This document shows positions 7,681 to 16,151 of a stretch of 64,000 bases of DNA, piece after piece (the stretch's first letter is position 1; the number at the start of each line of letters is the position of its first letter). Below the pieces are notes generated by a model that saw nothing but the letters and a program-made list of their open reading frames with translations, ran no database searches and was not told the origin of the DNA. This DNA is from Runella sp. SP2 (GTDB lineage: Bacteria; Bacteroidota; Bacteroidia; Cytophagales; Spirosomataceae), in the NCBI RefSeq assembly GCF_003711225.1, contig NZ_CP031030.1, forward strand, positions 3,906,001 to 3,970,000, written 5' to 3'. The translations under genes were made by a program, and so were the position numbers.

Positions 7681-10600
7681 TTAGAAAGTTAAATTCAGGC
7701 TAAAAATAAACGAACGGGCTTTTGGATAGCTCAAATAGTCAATACCAAACGACGAAATACCATTTACCGTACGATCGGTATTTACTTCTGGATCGTAGCC
7801 ATTGTATTTCGTAATGAGCCACAAGTTCTGACCAGTAATTGAGAATCTCGCCGCCGAAATCCAGTTGTTGATTCCGATTTTCTTGGTGTCGAGGTTATAG
7901 CCCAATGTAAGGTTATTAAGGCGGAAGAATGCCCCATCTTTCAAGAAGCGCGTCGAAACTGGCGCGGCGTTGTTGATAGATTCGTTAGGCTCACCTGCCG
8001 ATTCTGCAATCCCGTTCAAGTTTTTCACCAAACGAGCTTTGTAGAAATACGCGTTTGCGGTGTTGTCATAGATTTTATTCCCTGACACCCCGTTAAAGTT
8101 CGCGCCTAAATCAAAACCTTTGTACGCAATACTGGCGTTTAAATTAAACTGACGCGTCGGCAATGCGCTACCCGCTGCGATACGGTCTTTGTCAGTACCA
8201 CCTGTACCGTCACCGTCGATATCTGCGTATTTGCTCACGCCTTTATCATCAATTCCGATGTACTGACGCAAGTAGAACGTACCAATAGGCTGTCCATTTA
8301 CATAACCGTTCACGGTAGCAGATGTCAAACCTGGCCCAGTTGCCGAGCCTGAAGTAATCACGGTGTAAGGCGAGTTGTTTACTACGTTTTTGATAAAGGT
8401 GATGTTACCACCAATGTCGAAACGAAGGCCACTTTGGGCAATGTGGCGATAGTTCACATCCAACTCCACCCCTTGGTTGGTGATGGTCATGTCAGGAACG
8501 TTTGTCCAGTAAGTTGAAGCAGGCTGAATAGGGTCAGCAGGGATAACTTCCAACAAAATTTTGCTCGATACTTTACGGAAATAGTCAACAGACCCCGTCA
8601 ATGCACCTTTGAACAAACCAAAATCAAGTCCTAAATCCATTTGAGAAGACACTTCCCATTGAATGTCTGGATTGGCTAGGCGAACGAAAGTTGTTCCTGC
8701 TGGATAACTCGTTGAAGCATCCAAAGGATAACTTGTGTTTGCCGCTGTACTTGAAGTAAATAGCGCTTGCGTAATTTTTGAGGGAATCTCTTGGTTACCC
8801 GTTTGTCCCCAACCTGCGCGAAGTTTCAAATCAGTAAAAGGGCCTGACTGCATGAACGACTCTTCTGACAAGCGCCATCCTGCTGAGAACGACGGAAATA
8901 CACCGTATTTGTTATTGGCTCCAAATTTACTTGAACCATCAGCACGCACGGTCGCAGTAAATAAGTAGCGGTCTTTGAAGGTATAATTCAAACGAGAGAA
9001 AAACGACTGTAATTCGTTGATAACCGCAAAGCCTCCTGGGCGGTTGGTTGCCAGCGTCAGTTCTTGTCCTAAACCTGGGTTATTGGCAGGCTCGATGGGC
9101 GAAACTGCAAATTTATTGATACTCCAGTTGCGTCCTGCCAATGTAAACTTCTGGTACGAGTGACCCGCTAAAGCATTGATGCTGTGGTCTCCGAAAGTTT
9201 CATTGAACGTAAAATAGTTCTCTACCAACACGTTGCGGTTGTCCAAATAAGTAGCATCCAAACGACCATCTTGCTGCGGCACTGTGCTTGGGAACACCTG
9301 TACGTCACGCGTAGAGCTTGAGTTGTCCACCCCAAGGTTCAGTTTATACGTCAAATTTTTCAAGATTTTGAACGAAGGCGAGACACTTCCTACGATACGA
9401 TTAATCGTAGTAAGGTCTTTGTTCAAATCTAAGGCCAACAACGGATTTGTAAATGCCTGATACCTAGCTGGCAGACCATTTGCATCGCGTGCAGGAAAAG
9501 TAGGATTGGCAGAAAGTGCCGAACCTAAAATACTCTCTACTGGAGGCCGATTTGTAATGGTTTGTGTTGCTGTCAGGTTCATATCCACCACTAAGCGCCC
9601 ATCCATCATTTTCTGCGAAGCATTAAAACGACCAGTATAACGCTTGAGCGAGCTATTTTTAATAATACCTTCTTGGTTTTGAGCCCCCACAGAACCATAA
9701 TAAGTGAGTTTGTCCGTACCTCCACCAAACGACAAGTTATGGTCTTGGGTAATGGCCTGGCGTGTAATTTCTTTCTGCCAATCGGTATCTGCTTTGAGGT
9801 CCTCAAGCGCCCCACCCACAGCCACTACTTGCTTGCGGAATTCATCGGCAGTAAACAAAGGCAAAGCCCTTGCGACGTTAGAAACACCGATGTTTGACGA
9901 AACCGAAATGTTAGCCGTTCCTGCTTTTCCTTTTTTGGTAGTAATCAACACCACTCCGTTGGCACCACGTGCACCGTAAATGGCCGTTGCCGACGCATCT
10001 TTCAATACGTCAATGGCTTCGATGTCTTGCGGGTTAAGGAAGTTCATTGGGTTGGTCGAGCCACCCGTGCTTGAGTTATCGAGAGGGATTCCGTCAAGTA
10101 CAAACAACGGCGTACTTCCCGTACGAACCCCACCAGGCCCACGAATGGTAATTGACTGACGACCACCTGGTTCACCACTTGCCGAAGTAACGTTTACCCC
10201 TGCCACACGACCTTGAAGAAGTTGCTCAGGAGAGTTGACAATACCACGGTTGAAGTCAGTGCTTTTGAGGGTTTTAAGCGCCCCCGTTGCGTCTTTTTTA
10301 GTGGTAGTTCCGTACCCAATTACCACCACTTGCGAAAGCTCCGACGCCGACGATTTGAGAGCTACCTCTACATTGGTGCGGCTTCCTACGGCAATTTCTT
10401 GTTTTTCATAGCCAATAAATCCAATCACGAGCACTGCTTTCTCGTCCGAGACCACAATGCTAAAATTTCCGTTTGCGTCGGTATTGGTTCCTTTTTGAGT
10501 ACCTTTTACCACCACGCTACATCCCACAAGCGGTTCTTTGGTGTCCGCATCCGTCACACGGCCTTTGACAGTGATGTCAGCCACGGAGCGCGGTGCTGCT

Positions 10601-10704
10601 ACGGGCATGTTGGCCTGCACATTGGTAGAAAAAAGCCCCATACATCCTAGCATCAGAATGCTCAATAGAAGCTTTAAAGGAGGAGAATCGAAAAAGTGTT
10701 GCAT
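7681..10704 (-). CDS. SusC/RagA-family TonB-linked outer-membrane transporter (1007 aa)
   Basis: TonB-dependent transporter of the SusC/RagA class. From the ATG at 10704 it has a signal peptide (MQHFFDSPPLKLLLSILML, ending near NVQA). A carboxypeptidase-regulatory-like domain follows (ITVKGRVTDADTKEPLVGC), then the SusC-type TonB box/plug opening (VVVIGYGTTTKKD), the plug (PLFVLDGIPLDN) and a 22-strand barrel ending in SFIFSLNLTF. The frame is open 22 codons further upstream, but that stretch lacks signal-peptide character. No STN domain precedes the plug, so there is no sign of anti-sigma coupling. An imperfect 18-bp palindrome upstream may be its operator. The pair lies inside the sulfur island but carries no Crp/Fnr motif of its own. 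Confidence 0.93.
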   Translation of the reverse strand: MQHFFDSPPLKLLLSILMLGCMGLFSTNVQANMPVAAPRSVADITVKGRVTDADTKEPLVGCSVVVKGTQKGTNTDANGNFSIVVSDEKAVLVIGFIGYEKQEIAVGSRTNVEVALKSSASELSQVVVIGYGTTTKKDATGALKTLKSTDFNRGIVNSPEQLLQGRVAGVNVTSASGEPGGRQSITIRGPGGVRTGSTPLFVLDGIPLDNSSTGGSTNPMNFLNPQDIEAIDVLKDASATAIYGARGANGVVLITTKKGKAGTANISVSSNIGVSNVARALPLFTADEFRKQVVAVGGALEDLKADTDWQKEITRQAITQDHNLSFGGGTDKLTYYGSVGAQNQEGIIKNSSLKRYTGRFNASQKMMDGRLVVDMNLTATQTITNRPPVESILGSALSANPTFPARDANGLPARYQAFTNPLLALDLNKDLTTINRIVGSVSPSFKILKNLTYKLNLGVDNSSSTRDVQVFPSTVPQQDGRLDATYLDNRNVLVENYFTFNETFGDHSINALAGHSYQKFTLAGRNWSINKFAVSPIEPANNPGLGQELTLATNRPGGFAVINELQSFFSRLNYTFKDRYLFTATVRADGSSKFGANNKYGVFPSFSAGWRLSEESFMQSGPFTDLKLRAGWGQTGNQEIPSKITQALFTSSTAANTSYPLDASTSYPAGTTFVRLANPDIQWEVSSQMDLGLDFGLFKGALTGSVDYFRKVSSKILLEVIPADPIQPASTYWTNVPDMTITNQGVELDVNYRHIAQSGLRFDIGGNITFIKNVVNNSPYTVITSGSATGPGLTSATVNGYVNGQPIGTFYLRQYIGIDDKGVSKYADIDGDGTGGTDKDRIAAGSALPTRQFNLNASIAYKGFDLGANFNGVSGNKIYDNTANAYFYKARLVKNLNGIAESAGEPNESINNAAPVSTRFLKDGAFFRLNNLTLGYNLDTKKIGINNWISAARFSITGQNLWLITKYNGYDPEVNTDRTVNGISSFGIDYLSYPKARSFIFSLNLTF

Positions 10705-10772
10705 AAAAAAAGGGTTGTTTGAAGTGTTGAATAAGATAATAATAAAAACTTCGCCCATTTGAGGCCGCAAAA

Positions 10773-10790
10773 GTGGGCAATATTACCCAC
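10773..10790 (-). promoter_or_regulatory. 18-bp palindrome upstream of susC, possible operator
   Basis: GTGGG-C-AATATT-A-CCCAC, symmetric except for one position per arm, about 70-86 bases before the SusC start. On the minus strand its centre includes TAATATTG, one mismatch from the Bacteroidota -7 consensus TAnnTTTG. A repressor or activator site overlapping the promoter is possible. Confidence 0.4.
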
Positions 10791-11041
10791 TGAGACTATC
10801 CCTGAGATGTTATGAAATCTTTAAATTATGATTTGTGTATGACAACTGGCTCAATGTCAAGCCATGCCAGTACGGGCATAGCGAAGTACGTTCAAAGTAG
10901 GTAATCACAGGGTCGTTTTTGGTTAAATCAGGCACAATGATATAATAATATTTTTTATACGAAAAGCAACATCGTCCTATCTCAAGATGCAAACGTTTGC
11001 AATTTTTATTCTTTGGCAAATTGGCATATTCCTCAAAACAC
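10791..11041. other. intergenic stretch upstream of susC, no gene recognised
   Basis: A/T-rich spacer between the persulfide-dioxygenase terminator and the SusC promoter region. A minus-strand open frame of 77 codons crosses it, but it has no ATG start, no recognisable domain and erratic composition, so it is not called. Part of this stretch could be a long 5' leader of susC. Confidence 0.5.
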
Positions 11042-11083
11042 AAAACCCCAGTACTACTGCCTAGGCGGCTAGTAATACTGGGG
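11042..11083 (-). terminator. Rho-independent terminator after the persulfide dioxygenase
   Basis: On the minus strand a stem CCCCAGTATTACTAGCC pairs (with mismatches) with GGCAGTAGTACTGGGG around a short loop and runs into TTTTGTGTTTT. It lies 60 bases past the stop at 11143. Confidence 0.8.
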
Positions 11084-11142
11084 AAAAACTAATTGTTCCC
11101 TAAAACCTTACTTTCTAGCTATTTTTTTATCCCTTTATATTT

Positions 11143-12561
11143 CTACAACTTCTTCAAAGTACTTGGGCACACGTAGTCGGTCAACGTAAAGCGACCCGAT
11201 TTTGAAATCGCTGCGAAACCGCCAGCAATGTCAATAAGATTGTCGTACCCACGTGACTTGAGAATCGACGAGGCAATCATCGAACGATACCCACCCGCAC
11301 AGTGAATGTACATGGTTTGGTCTTTTGGAAATTCTGCCATTAACTCACTGATGTAGTCCAACGGTAAGCTTTTAGCGCCGTCAATGTGCTCGGCTGAAAA
11401 CTCGCCTGGGCGACGAACGTCAATGACCATCACTTTTTCCTCCGCGATTTTATCCGCAAGCTCATCGGGCGTAATCGACGTTATCGTGTCCACTTCTTGT
11501 CCTGAGGCCACCCAAGTTTCGATGCCTCCTTCAAGGTAGCCAATCACGTTATCGTAGCCAACGCGCGCCAAACGCAAAATGGCTTCTTCTTCTTGACCTA
11601 CTTCCGTCACCAGCAAAATTTCTTGCTTCACATCGGGTACCAATGCACCTACCCACGGAGCAAAATCGCCTTTAAGACCAATATTAATAGAATTTGGAAT
11701 AAACCCTTTGTTGAACACTTGGGCACCGCGCGTATCGAGAATCACCGCACCCGTTTCATTGGCAGCAGCTTCAAAAGCTGCGGCACTCAATGCTTGGGCA
11801 CCACGCTCCATCACGACGTCAATGCTTTCGTAGCCTTCTTTGTTCATCTTCACGTTTTGCGGAAAATATTGAGGTGGTTTTGCCAAACCGTTGGTTACTT
11901 CTTCAATAAACTCCTCTTTGGTCATATTTGCCCGAAGTGCGTAATTAAACTTCTTCTGGTTTCCTAGCAAGTCGGTTGTTTCCTTGCTCATGTTTTTACC
12001 ACAAGCTGAGCCTGCACCGTGCGCGGGGTAAACCACCACGTCATCGGGTAATGTCATTACTTTGTTCCGAAGTGAATCGTACAGATGACCAGCTAAGTCA
12101 TTAATGGTCAAATCTGATTTTTGTGCCAAGTCAGGACGACCCACATCCCCAATGAAAAGGGTATCTCCGCTGAACAACGCTTTTTCTTGGCCGTTTTCGT
12201 CAATCAACAAATAACAAGTTGACTCCATGGTGTGGCCTGGGGTATGTAACACTTTAAACTTCACTTTTCCCAGTGGAAACTCTTCGCCATCGGTAGCAAT
12301 GTGTGCCTCAAAACCTGTTTTGGCATTGGGACCATAGACGATTGGCGCTCCCGTTTTTTGAGACAAGTCCAAGTGCCCCGAAACAAAATCGGCGTGAAAG
12401 TGTGTTTCAAAAACGTATTTAATTGTTGCGCCGTCTTTGGCTGCACGCTCGATGTACGGTGTCACTTCACGAAGTGGGTCAATCACGGCTACTTCGCCTT
12501 CACTTTCAATGTAATAAGCTCCTTGGGCTAAACAACCCGTATAAATTTGTTCGATTTTCAT
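11143..12561 (-). CDS. ETHE1-like persulfide dioxygenase fused to two rhodanese domains (472 aa)
   Basis: N-terminal metallo-beta-lactamase domain (residues 1-250) of the persulfide dioxygenase type, which oxidises glutathione or other low-molecular-weight persulfide to sulfite. Iron ligands are visible in THFHADFVSGH, HTPGHT, FSGDTLF and YPAHG. Two rhodanese domains follow (about 265-360 and 370-465). The first has no Cys in its active-site loop (LLVTEVGQEEEA), so it is catalytically dead. The second keeps the loop HCAGGYRS with the persulfide-carrying Cys. The gene lies downstream of the TauE/SafE sulfite exporter and the Crp/Fnr regulator, with an operator about 68 bases before its ATG, which fits oxidation of sulfane sulfur to sulfite followed by export. 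Confidence 0.9.
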   Translation of the reverse strand: MKIEQIYTGCLAQGAYYIESEGEVAVIDPLREVTPYIERAAKDGATIKYVFETHFHADFVSGHLDLSQKTGAPIVYGPNAKTGFEAHIATDGEEFPLGKVKFKVLHTPGHTMESTCYLLIDENGQEKALFSGDTLFIGDVGRPDLAQKSDLTINDLAGHLYDSLRNKVMTLPDDVVVYPAHGAGSACGKNMSKETTDLLGNQKKFNYALRANMTKEEFIEEVTNGLAKPPQYFPQNVKMNKEGYESIDVVMERGAQALSAAAFEAAANETGAVILDTRGAQVFNKGFIPNSINIGLKGDFAPWVGALVPDVKQEILLVTEVGQEEEAILRLARVGYDNVIGYLEGGIETWVASGQEVDTITSITPDELADKIAEEKVMVIDVRRPGEFSAEHIDGAKSLPLDYISELMAEFPKDQTMYIHCAGGYRSMIASSILKSRGYDNLIDIAGGFAAISKSGRFTLTDYVCPSTLKKL

Positions 12562-12621
12562 GCGCTTTTGAGAATGTTATTGTTTGTGATGTAAAATTCC
12601 AACTTTTATTCGTCTTGTACC

Positions 12622-12635
12622 GTGACATTGGTCAC
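12622..12635 (-). promoter_or_regulatory. Crp/Fnr-type operator upstream of the persulfide dioxygenase
   Basis: Perfect arms GTGAC-ATTG-GTCAC centred about 68 bases before the ATG at 12561, in the 87-base gap after the exporter. It implies that the dioxygenase has its own regulated promoter. Confidence 0.7.
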
Positions 12636-12648
12636 ACAAGTATTTTTT

Positions 12649-13455
12649 TTAACTGAACATGAGTTCTTTAGCAATGATATATACCCCCATTACCAATACA
12701 AACCATCCAAAGGACTTTTTAAGTTTCTCCCCAGGAATGTATTTTGACATGTAAGTCCCGACAAAGATACCCACCACTGACAATGCCGTAAATTCGAGCA
12801 AAAAGGGCCAATCGACTTGCATGTTAGACATGTCACCTACGAAACCTATGAGTGATTTGGCTGCAATAATGAGCAACGACGTCCCCACGGCCATTTTCAT
12901 GGGTAAACGTGCCAATAACACCAAAGCAGGGATAATTAAGAAGCCACCACCCGCTCCAACAATTCCCGTCAAAATTCCTACCACACCGCCTTCAAGGGCA
13001 ATCAAGGGGTAATTAAATTTCAGTTCTTCAGAATCATTTCCTTTGGCTTCTTTTTTATCTTTAATCATAGAATAAGAAGCAGCCAACATCACAAGGGCAA
13101 AAAAGACCATGATGGCAATATTTTTGGTCACTTCAAAGCCGCCTACTGTAAACAATGAACTCGGAATCGAAGGCACCAAATACTTACGTGTAAGATAGAC
13201 TGCAATGAACGACGGAATCGCGAAAACAATCGCCGCACGGTAATTGACCAACTCCTTACGCATGTAAGAAAACGAACCGACCAACGACGTTGACCCTACG
13301 ATAAACAGCGAATAAGCCGTTGATGTAACTGGGTTAAGATGAAGAAGATACACTAAAACGGGAAGGGTAAGAATACTACCTCCTCCTCCGATAAGACCAA
13401 GGCTAACCCCAATCAAAATAGAGGCTCCAAAACCGAAAATTTCTAACGTGCTCAT
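12649..13455 (-). CDS. TauE/SafE family sulfite/anion exporter (268 aa)
   Basis: Polytopic inner-membrane protein of the TauE/SafE (DUF81) family with about eight hydrophobic helices. The two family repeats show as GVSLGLIGGGGSILTLPVL near residue 17 and GILTGIVGAGGGFLIIPAL near residue 159, which is the usual internal duplication. The length is normal for the family. It lies between the Crp/Fnr regulator (upstream) and the persulfide dioxygenase (downstream). Since the dioxygenase makes sulfite, export of sulfite is the likely role. A perfect-arm Crp/Fnr palindrome lies about 66 bases before its ATG. Confidence 0.9.
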   Translation of the reverse strand: MSTLEIFGFGASILIGVSLGLIGGGGSILTLPVLVYLLHLNPVTSTAYSLFIVGSTSLVGSFSYMRKELVNYRAAIVFAIPSFIAVYLTRKYLVPSIPSSLFTVGGFEVTKNIAIMVFFALVMLAASYSMIKDKKEAKGNDSEELKFNYPLIALEGGVVGILTGIVGAGGGFLIIPALVLLARLPMKMAVGTSLLIIAAKSLIGFVGDMSNMQVDWPFLLEFTALSVVGIFVGTYMSKYIPGEKLKKSFGWFVLVMGVYIIAKELMFS

Positions 13456-13513
13456 ACGCTTGCAGAAGGATTGAATGATGCTGCAAAAGTAGAGCGACGC
13501 TTACGGGCAGTAA

Positions 13514-13527
13514 GTGATAATTATCAC
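13514..13527 (-). promoter_or_regulatory. Crp/Fnr-type operator upstream of the TauE/SafE exporter
   Basis: Perfect 14-bp palindrome GTGATAATTATCAC centred about 66 bases before the exporter ATG and about 14 bases past the stop of the Crp/Fnr gene. It has T/A where the other sites have C/G, a Fnr-like variation of the half-site. Confidence 0.7.
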
Positions 13528-13541
13528 AAAGGCTCTTTTTT

Positions 13542-14177
13542 TTACAATAATTCAATTTTATTGCGTGAAAGCTTTACACGACCGAGTTTTTCGAGTTGTT
13601 TGAGCAAACGTGAAATTACTTCGCGCGACGTAGCCAATTCGCCCGCAATTTCTTCGTGCGTTACCGTAAACACGCTGCATCCGCATTGTTTTGATTTGCG
13701 TTGCAATAAGCTCAAAAGACGTTCATCGAGCTTTCGGAAGGCAATTTGGTCGATGGCTCCCAACAAATCGTCGAATCGTTTTTGGTAAGTAGAAAACACA
13801 AATTGTTTCCACGAGGAGTATTTCGACACCCATTCTTCAACTTTCTCGACGGGAACAGAAATTAGTTTTGTTTTTTCTTCCGCTACGGCGGTGATTTCAC
13901 TTTTACGACGGTTCAAACAACAAGTTAATGACATCGCGCACGAATCCATTCCTCCTAAATAATATAGCAATGCCTCTCGACCGTCGGTATCCGAACGCAA
14001 AATTTTGATAGAACCACTCAAAATAATGGGTACACTACGAATATAAGCACCTGGGCGCATCAGTACGTGCCCTTCTTCGATTTCCATGTAGGTGCCTACT
14101 TGGGCTAATTCTTTGAGCATATTTAGCTCAAACAAACCGTTAAAACGCGAGTGAAGAAATTCTATGTCTATTTGCAT
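13542..14177 (-). CDS. Crp/Fnr family transcription regulator with Cys cluster (211 aa)
   Basis: N-terminal cNMP-binding-type beta-roll (about residues 10-120), a dimer helix and a C-terminal winged HTH (about 145-205). The recognition helix TSREVISRLL has the R-E-x-x-S-R pattern; in Crp the matching Arg, Glu and Arg read GTGA, which agrees with the GTGAC palindromes around it. The beta-roll holds a Cys group (DSCAMSLTCCLNRR) and a CGC lies before the HTH (SKQCGCSVFTV), which might sense redox or sulfur species. The ATG at 14177 is preferred over 14222 because residues before it do not look like part of the domain. It is first in the regulator-exporter-dioxygenase gene run and the probable regulator of the island. 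Confidence 0.88.
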   Translation of the reverse strand: MQIDIEFLHSRFNGLFELNMLKELAQVGTYMEIEEGHVLMRPGAYIRSVPIILSGSIKILRSDTDGREALLYYLGGMDSCAMSLTCCLNRRKSEITAVAEEKTKLISVPVEKVEEWVSKYSSWKQFVFSTYQKRFDDLLGAIDQIAFRKLDERLLSLLQRKSKQCGCSVFTVTHEEIAGELATSREVISRLLKQLEKLGRVKLSRNKIELL

Positions 14178-14290
14178 GAAATTTGCGATTGGGGTGTTTT
14201 TTATCAATAACGCCGTTCGCAAAATAATTAACTTTTTTTGATTTGAGTTCCAAAAACAGCCTTGTAGAGTCTGATTTCCTTTCCCAACTA

Positions 14291-14463
14291 CTCATGCGGT
14301 CTGACCGAGACGGTGGTCAGATGACAGTCAGACCACCCCAATTTGCAAGAAACACTCATGCGGTCTGACTATCGTCTGACCACCCCGATTTGCAAGAAAC
14401 TACTTATGCGGTCTGACTGTCGTCTGACCGAGACGGTGGTCAGATGACAGTCAGACCACCCCA
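14291..14463. repeat. three-unit direct repeat with nested hairpins
   Basis: The 13-mer ATGCGGTCTGACY recurs at 14294, 14358 and 14406 (unit starts 14291, 14355, 14403). Units 1 and 3 also hold the reverse-complement block GGTGGTCAGATGACAGTC, so unit 3 can fold into a long stem (GTCTGACTGTCGTCTGACC against its complement). The middle unit lacks the inverted part. Units 1 and 2 share the tail ATTTGCAAGAAAC. The cluster sits just past the stop of the gene ending at 14468, where its hairpins could also stop transcription. Similar repeats were not seen elsewhere in the window. Confidence 0.8.
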
Positions 14464-14467
14464 CGCA

Positions 14468-16132
14468 CTACATCGCAGGAGCTTTCACAATGGCATCAAA
14501 AATCCCCGTCAAAACCTGCCCGTTTCGCTTGATTTGCAAGAAAATACGGTATTGTCCTTCCTTGGGAAAAGCGTACGGGAACACAATTCGGTTTTCGTGT
14601 TTCATGCTGCCCATTTCGTGCGCGTTCATGCCCGTCATGGTTTGCATCAACAATTGGTCACGCTCCGAAGGTGTCATTGCCTTGAGGCTTGCCACGTAGC
14701 GGTCGATGCTATCTCGGAAAATCTTAGGAGAAGTTGTAACGCGATAAATTTTGGTTGTATCAGCAATTCGACTCTGCATACTTTGTTGGGCGGCCATTGA
14801 GTACGTTCCTACAGGATGCAAATGAATATACACTTTCCCGTCCGACTTCACAATAGCCGCGTGGCCGTTCATACCCAAATACGGCTCCAAAACCGCAGCT
14901 TTTCCACTAGGGTCAAACACTTCAAATGCCAATTGGTAGGGTTTTCCTGCTTCAAAAGCGACGTTCGATTTTCCCTCCCACACGACCGTAGAGCCATCTT
15001 TTAGCTTGGTGCTTGTTCCAGGTTTTCCGCATATTACCACGTTTTCATCCACAGGAATCCGCTTGGGGTTGTTCAGCGGATCCGATACTACGTATGTATC
15101 TTCAGGGTCTGTTTTGGGAAAAATGTTTCCTTGAATGGCAGGAATTTCGACTGTATCGGTGATGGTTTCCGTAAATCCCGAGCGTTGCACAATATCGGCA
15201 TAGACGAGGTACTTACCTCCGGGAAGTTTTGGCAAATACGCCTCAAACGTAGCAGTATCTCGTCGCTCGGGATGAAGATGGGCAAAGGCGTCTAAGGTGT
15301 GTTGACGTACCAAAAATAAGTGCATCAATTTCCCGTGATCGGGTATCAAAAAACTCAGGGTGGTTCGTTGCCGCGTTTTGAGTAAATGCGTCGTATCAAT
15401 TTTGAGCTGGAAAAGTCGCTCACCGCTTTGGTTCACCACCACAGCTTTCCCTTCTAAAGGTTTGTACAAATGTTGTTTATAGTCATCAGCCCAGCTACTC
15501 CACCAGCTACTTCCGCCGTACAAAATGAGCGTACAGGCCACCACAGCAACGCCCATATTGATTAATCGAGCGCGTTTTTGCTTGGTCGTCAACGATTCTC
15601 CTGCTTTCAATAACCCATCGCTGGCACTGGCGCCGATTGTAGTTACTAGCAGCACCACCAACAACAATCCCAGCACGCTCAACAACACCCCCAAACCCGC
15701 AGGCATCTCGCGTTGAGCCGTTGAAATAGCCGCAATGGGCACCACCAATTCACTTTTCCCTTTATCTCCTTCGATGGTGATTTGGACACTTGACGCCCCT
15801 CCCGCCATCAACCACACAACACCCTGAAATTGACCAACTTGACCAGCAACAGCCGAAAGTTCATCGGCCGAAGGAGCGCCTTCATCTCCCGTTCGGAAAT
15901 AAATCGGGCGCGCCATTACTTTTTTGGCATTTCCTTCTTCCACGTACACCGTCACATTCGCCGTTCCTGGAATCACATCGGGTGGCATCAAACTCACCAA
16001 CACCCGATACCCACCTGCTTGTCCTTGGTACAACACACCCGAACTTCCAACGTGCGCCTGCACTTGCATGGCTAAAAACAGGGCAATAATGCCGAAAAAA
16101 GCAGCAACTTTTCTAATTTCTATCCTTTTCAT
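14468..16132 (-). CDS. uncharacterised exported membrane protein with HLHP motifs (554 aa)
   Basis: Not assigned to a characterised family. A signal peptide starts at the ATG at 16132 (ALFLAMQVQA, cleavage near residue 26); the open frame further upstream overlaps the preceding gene and is not used. A periplasmic beta-rich domain (about 27-145, MPPDVIPGTANVTVYVEEG) is followed by two membrane helices (about 148-172 and 192-210) and a large C-terminal periplasmic part. That part has two His motifs, FAHLHPERRD near residue 284 and YIHLHPVGTYSMAA further on, beside GMNGHAAIV. Paired HLHP motifs suggest metal, perhaps copper, binding, but this is inference. It follows the 409-residue membrane protein by 19 bases and probably forms an operon with it. 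Confidence 0.75.
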   Translation of the reverse strand: MKRIEIRKVAAFFGIIALFLAMQVQAHVGSSGVLYQGQAGGYRVLVSLMPPDVIPGTANVTVYVEEGNAKKVMARPIYFRTGDEGAPSADELSAVAGQVGQFQGVVWLMAGGASSVQITIEGDKGKSELVVPIAAISTAQREMPAGLGVLLSVLGLLLVVLLVTTIGASASDGLLKAGESLTTKQKRARLINMGVAVVACTLILYGGSSWWSSWADDYKQHLYKPLEGKAVVVNQSGERLFQLKIDTTHLLKTRQRTTLSFLIPDHGKLMHLFLVRQHTLDAFAHLHPERRDTATFEAYLPKLPGGKYLVYADIVQRSGFTETITDTVEIPAIQGNIFPKTDPEDTYVVSDPLNNPKRIPVDENVVICGKPGTSTKLKDGSTVVWEGKSNVAFEAGKPYQLAFEVFDPSGKAAVLEPYLGMNGHAAIVKSDGKVYIHLHPVGTYSMAAQQSMQSRIADTTKIYRVTTSPKIFRDSIDRYVASLKAMTPSERDQLLMQTMTGMNAHEMGSMKHENRIVFPYAFPKEGQYRIFLQIKRNGQVLTGIFDAIVKAPAM

Positions 16133-16151
16133 ACGTATCTTCTCCCCTCTT

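Noticed and set aside
10810..11043. 77-codon minus-strand frame upstream of susC
   Set aside because: No ATG start, no domain, overlaps the terminator edge and has irregular composition.
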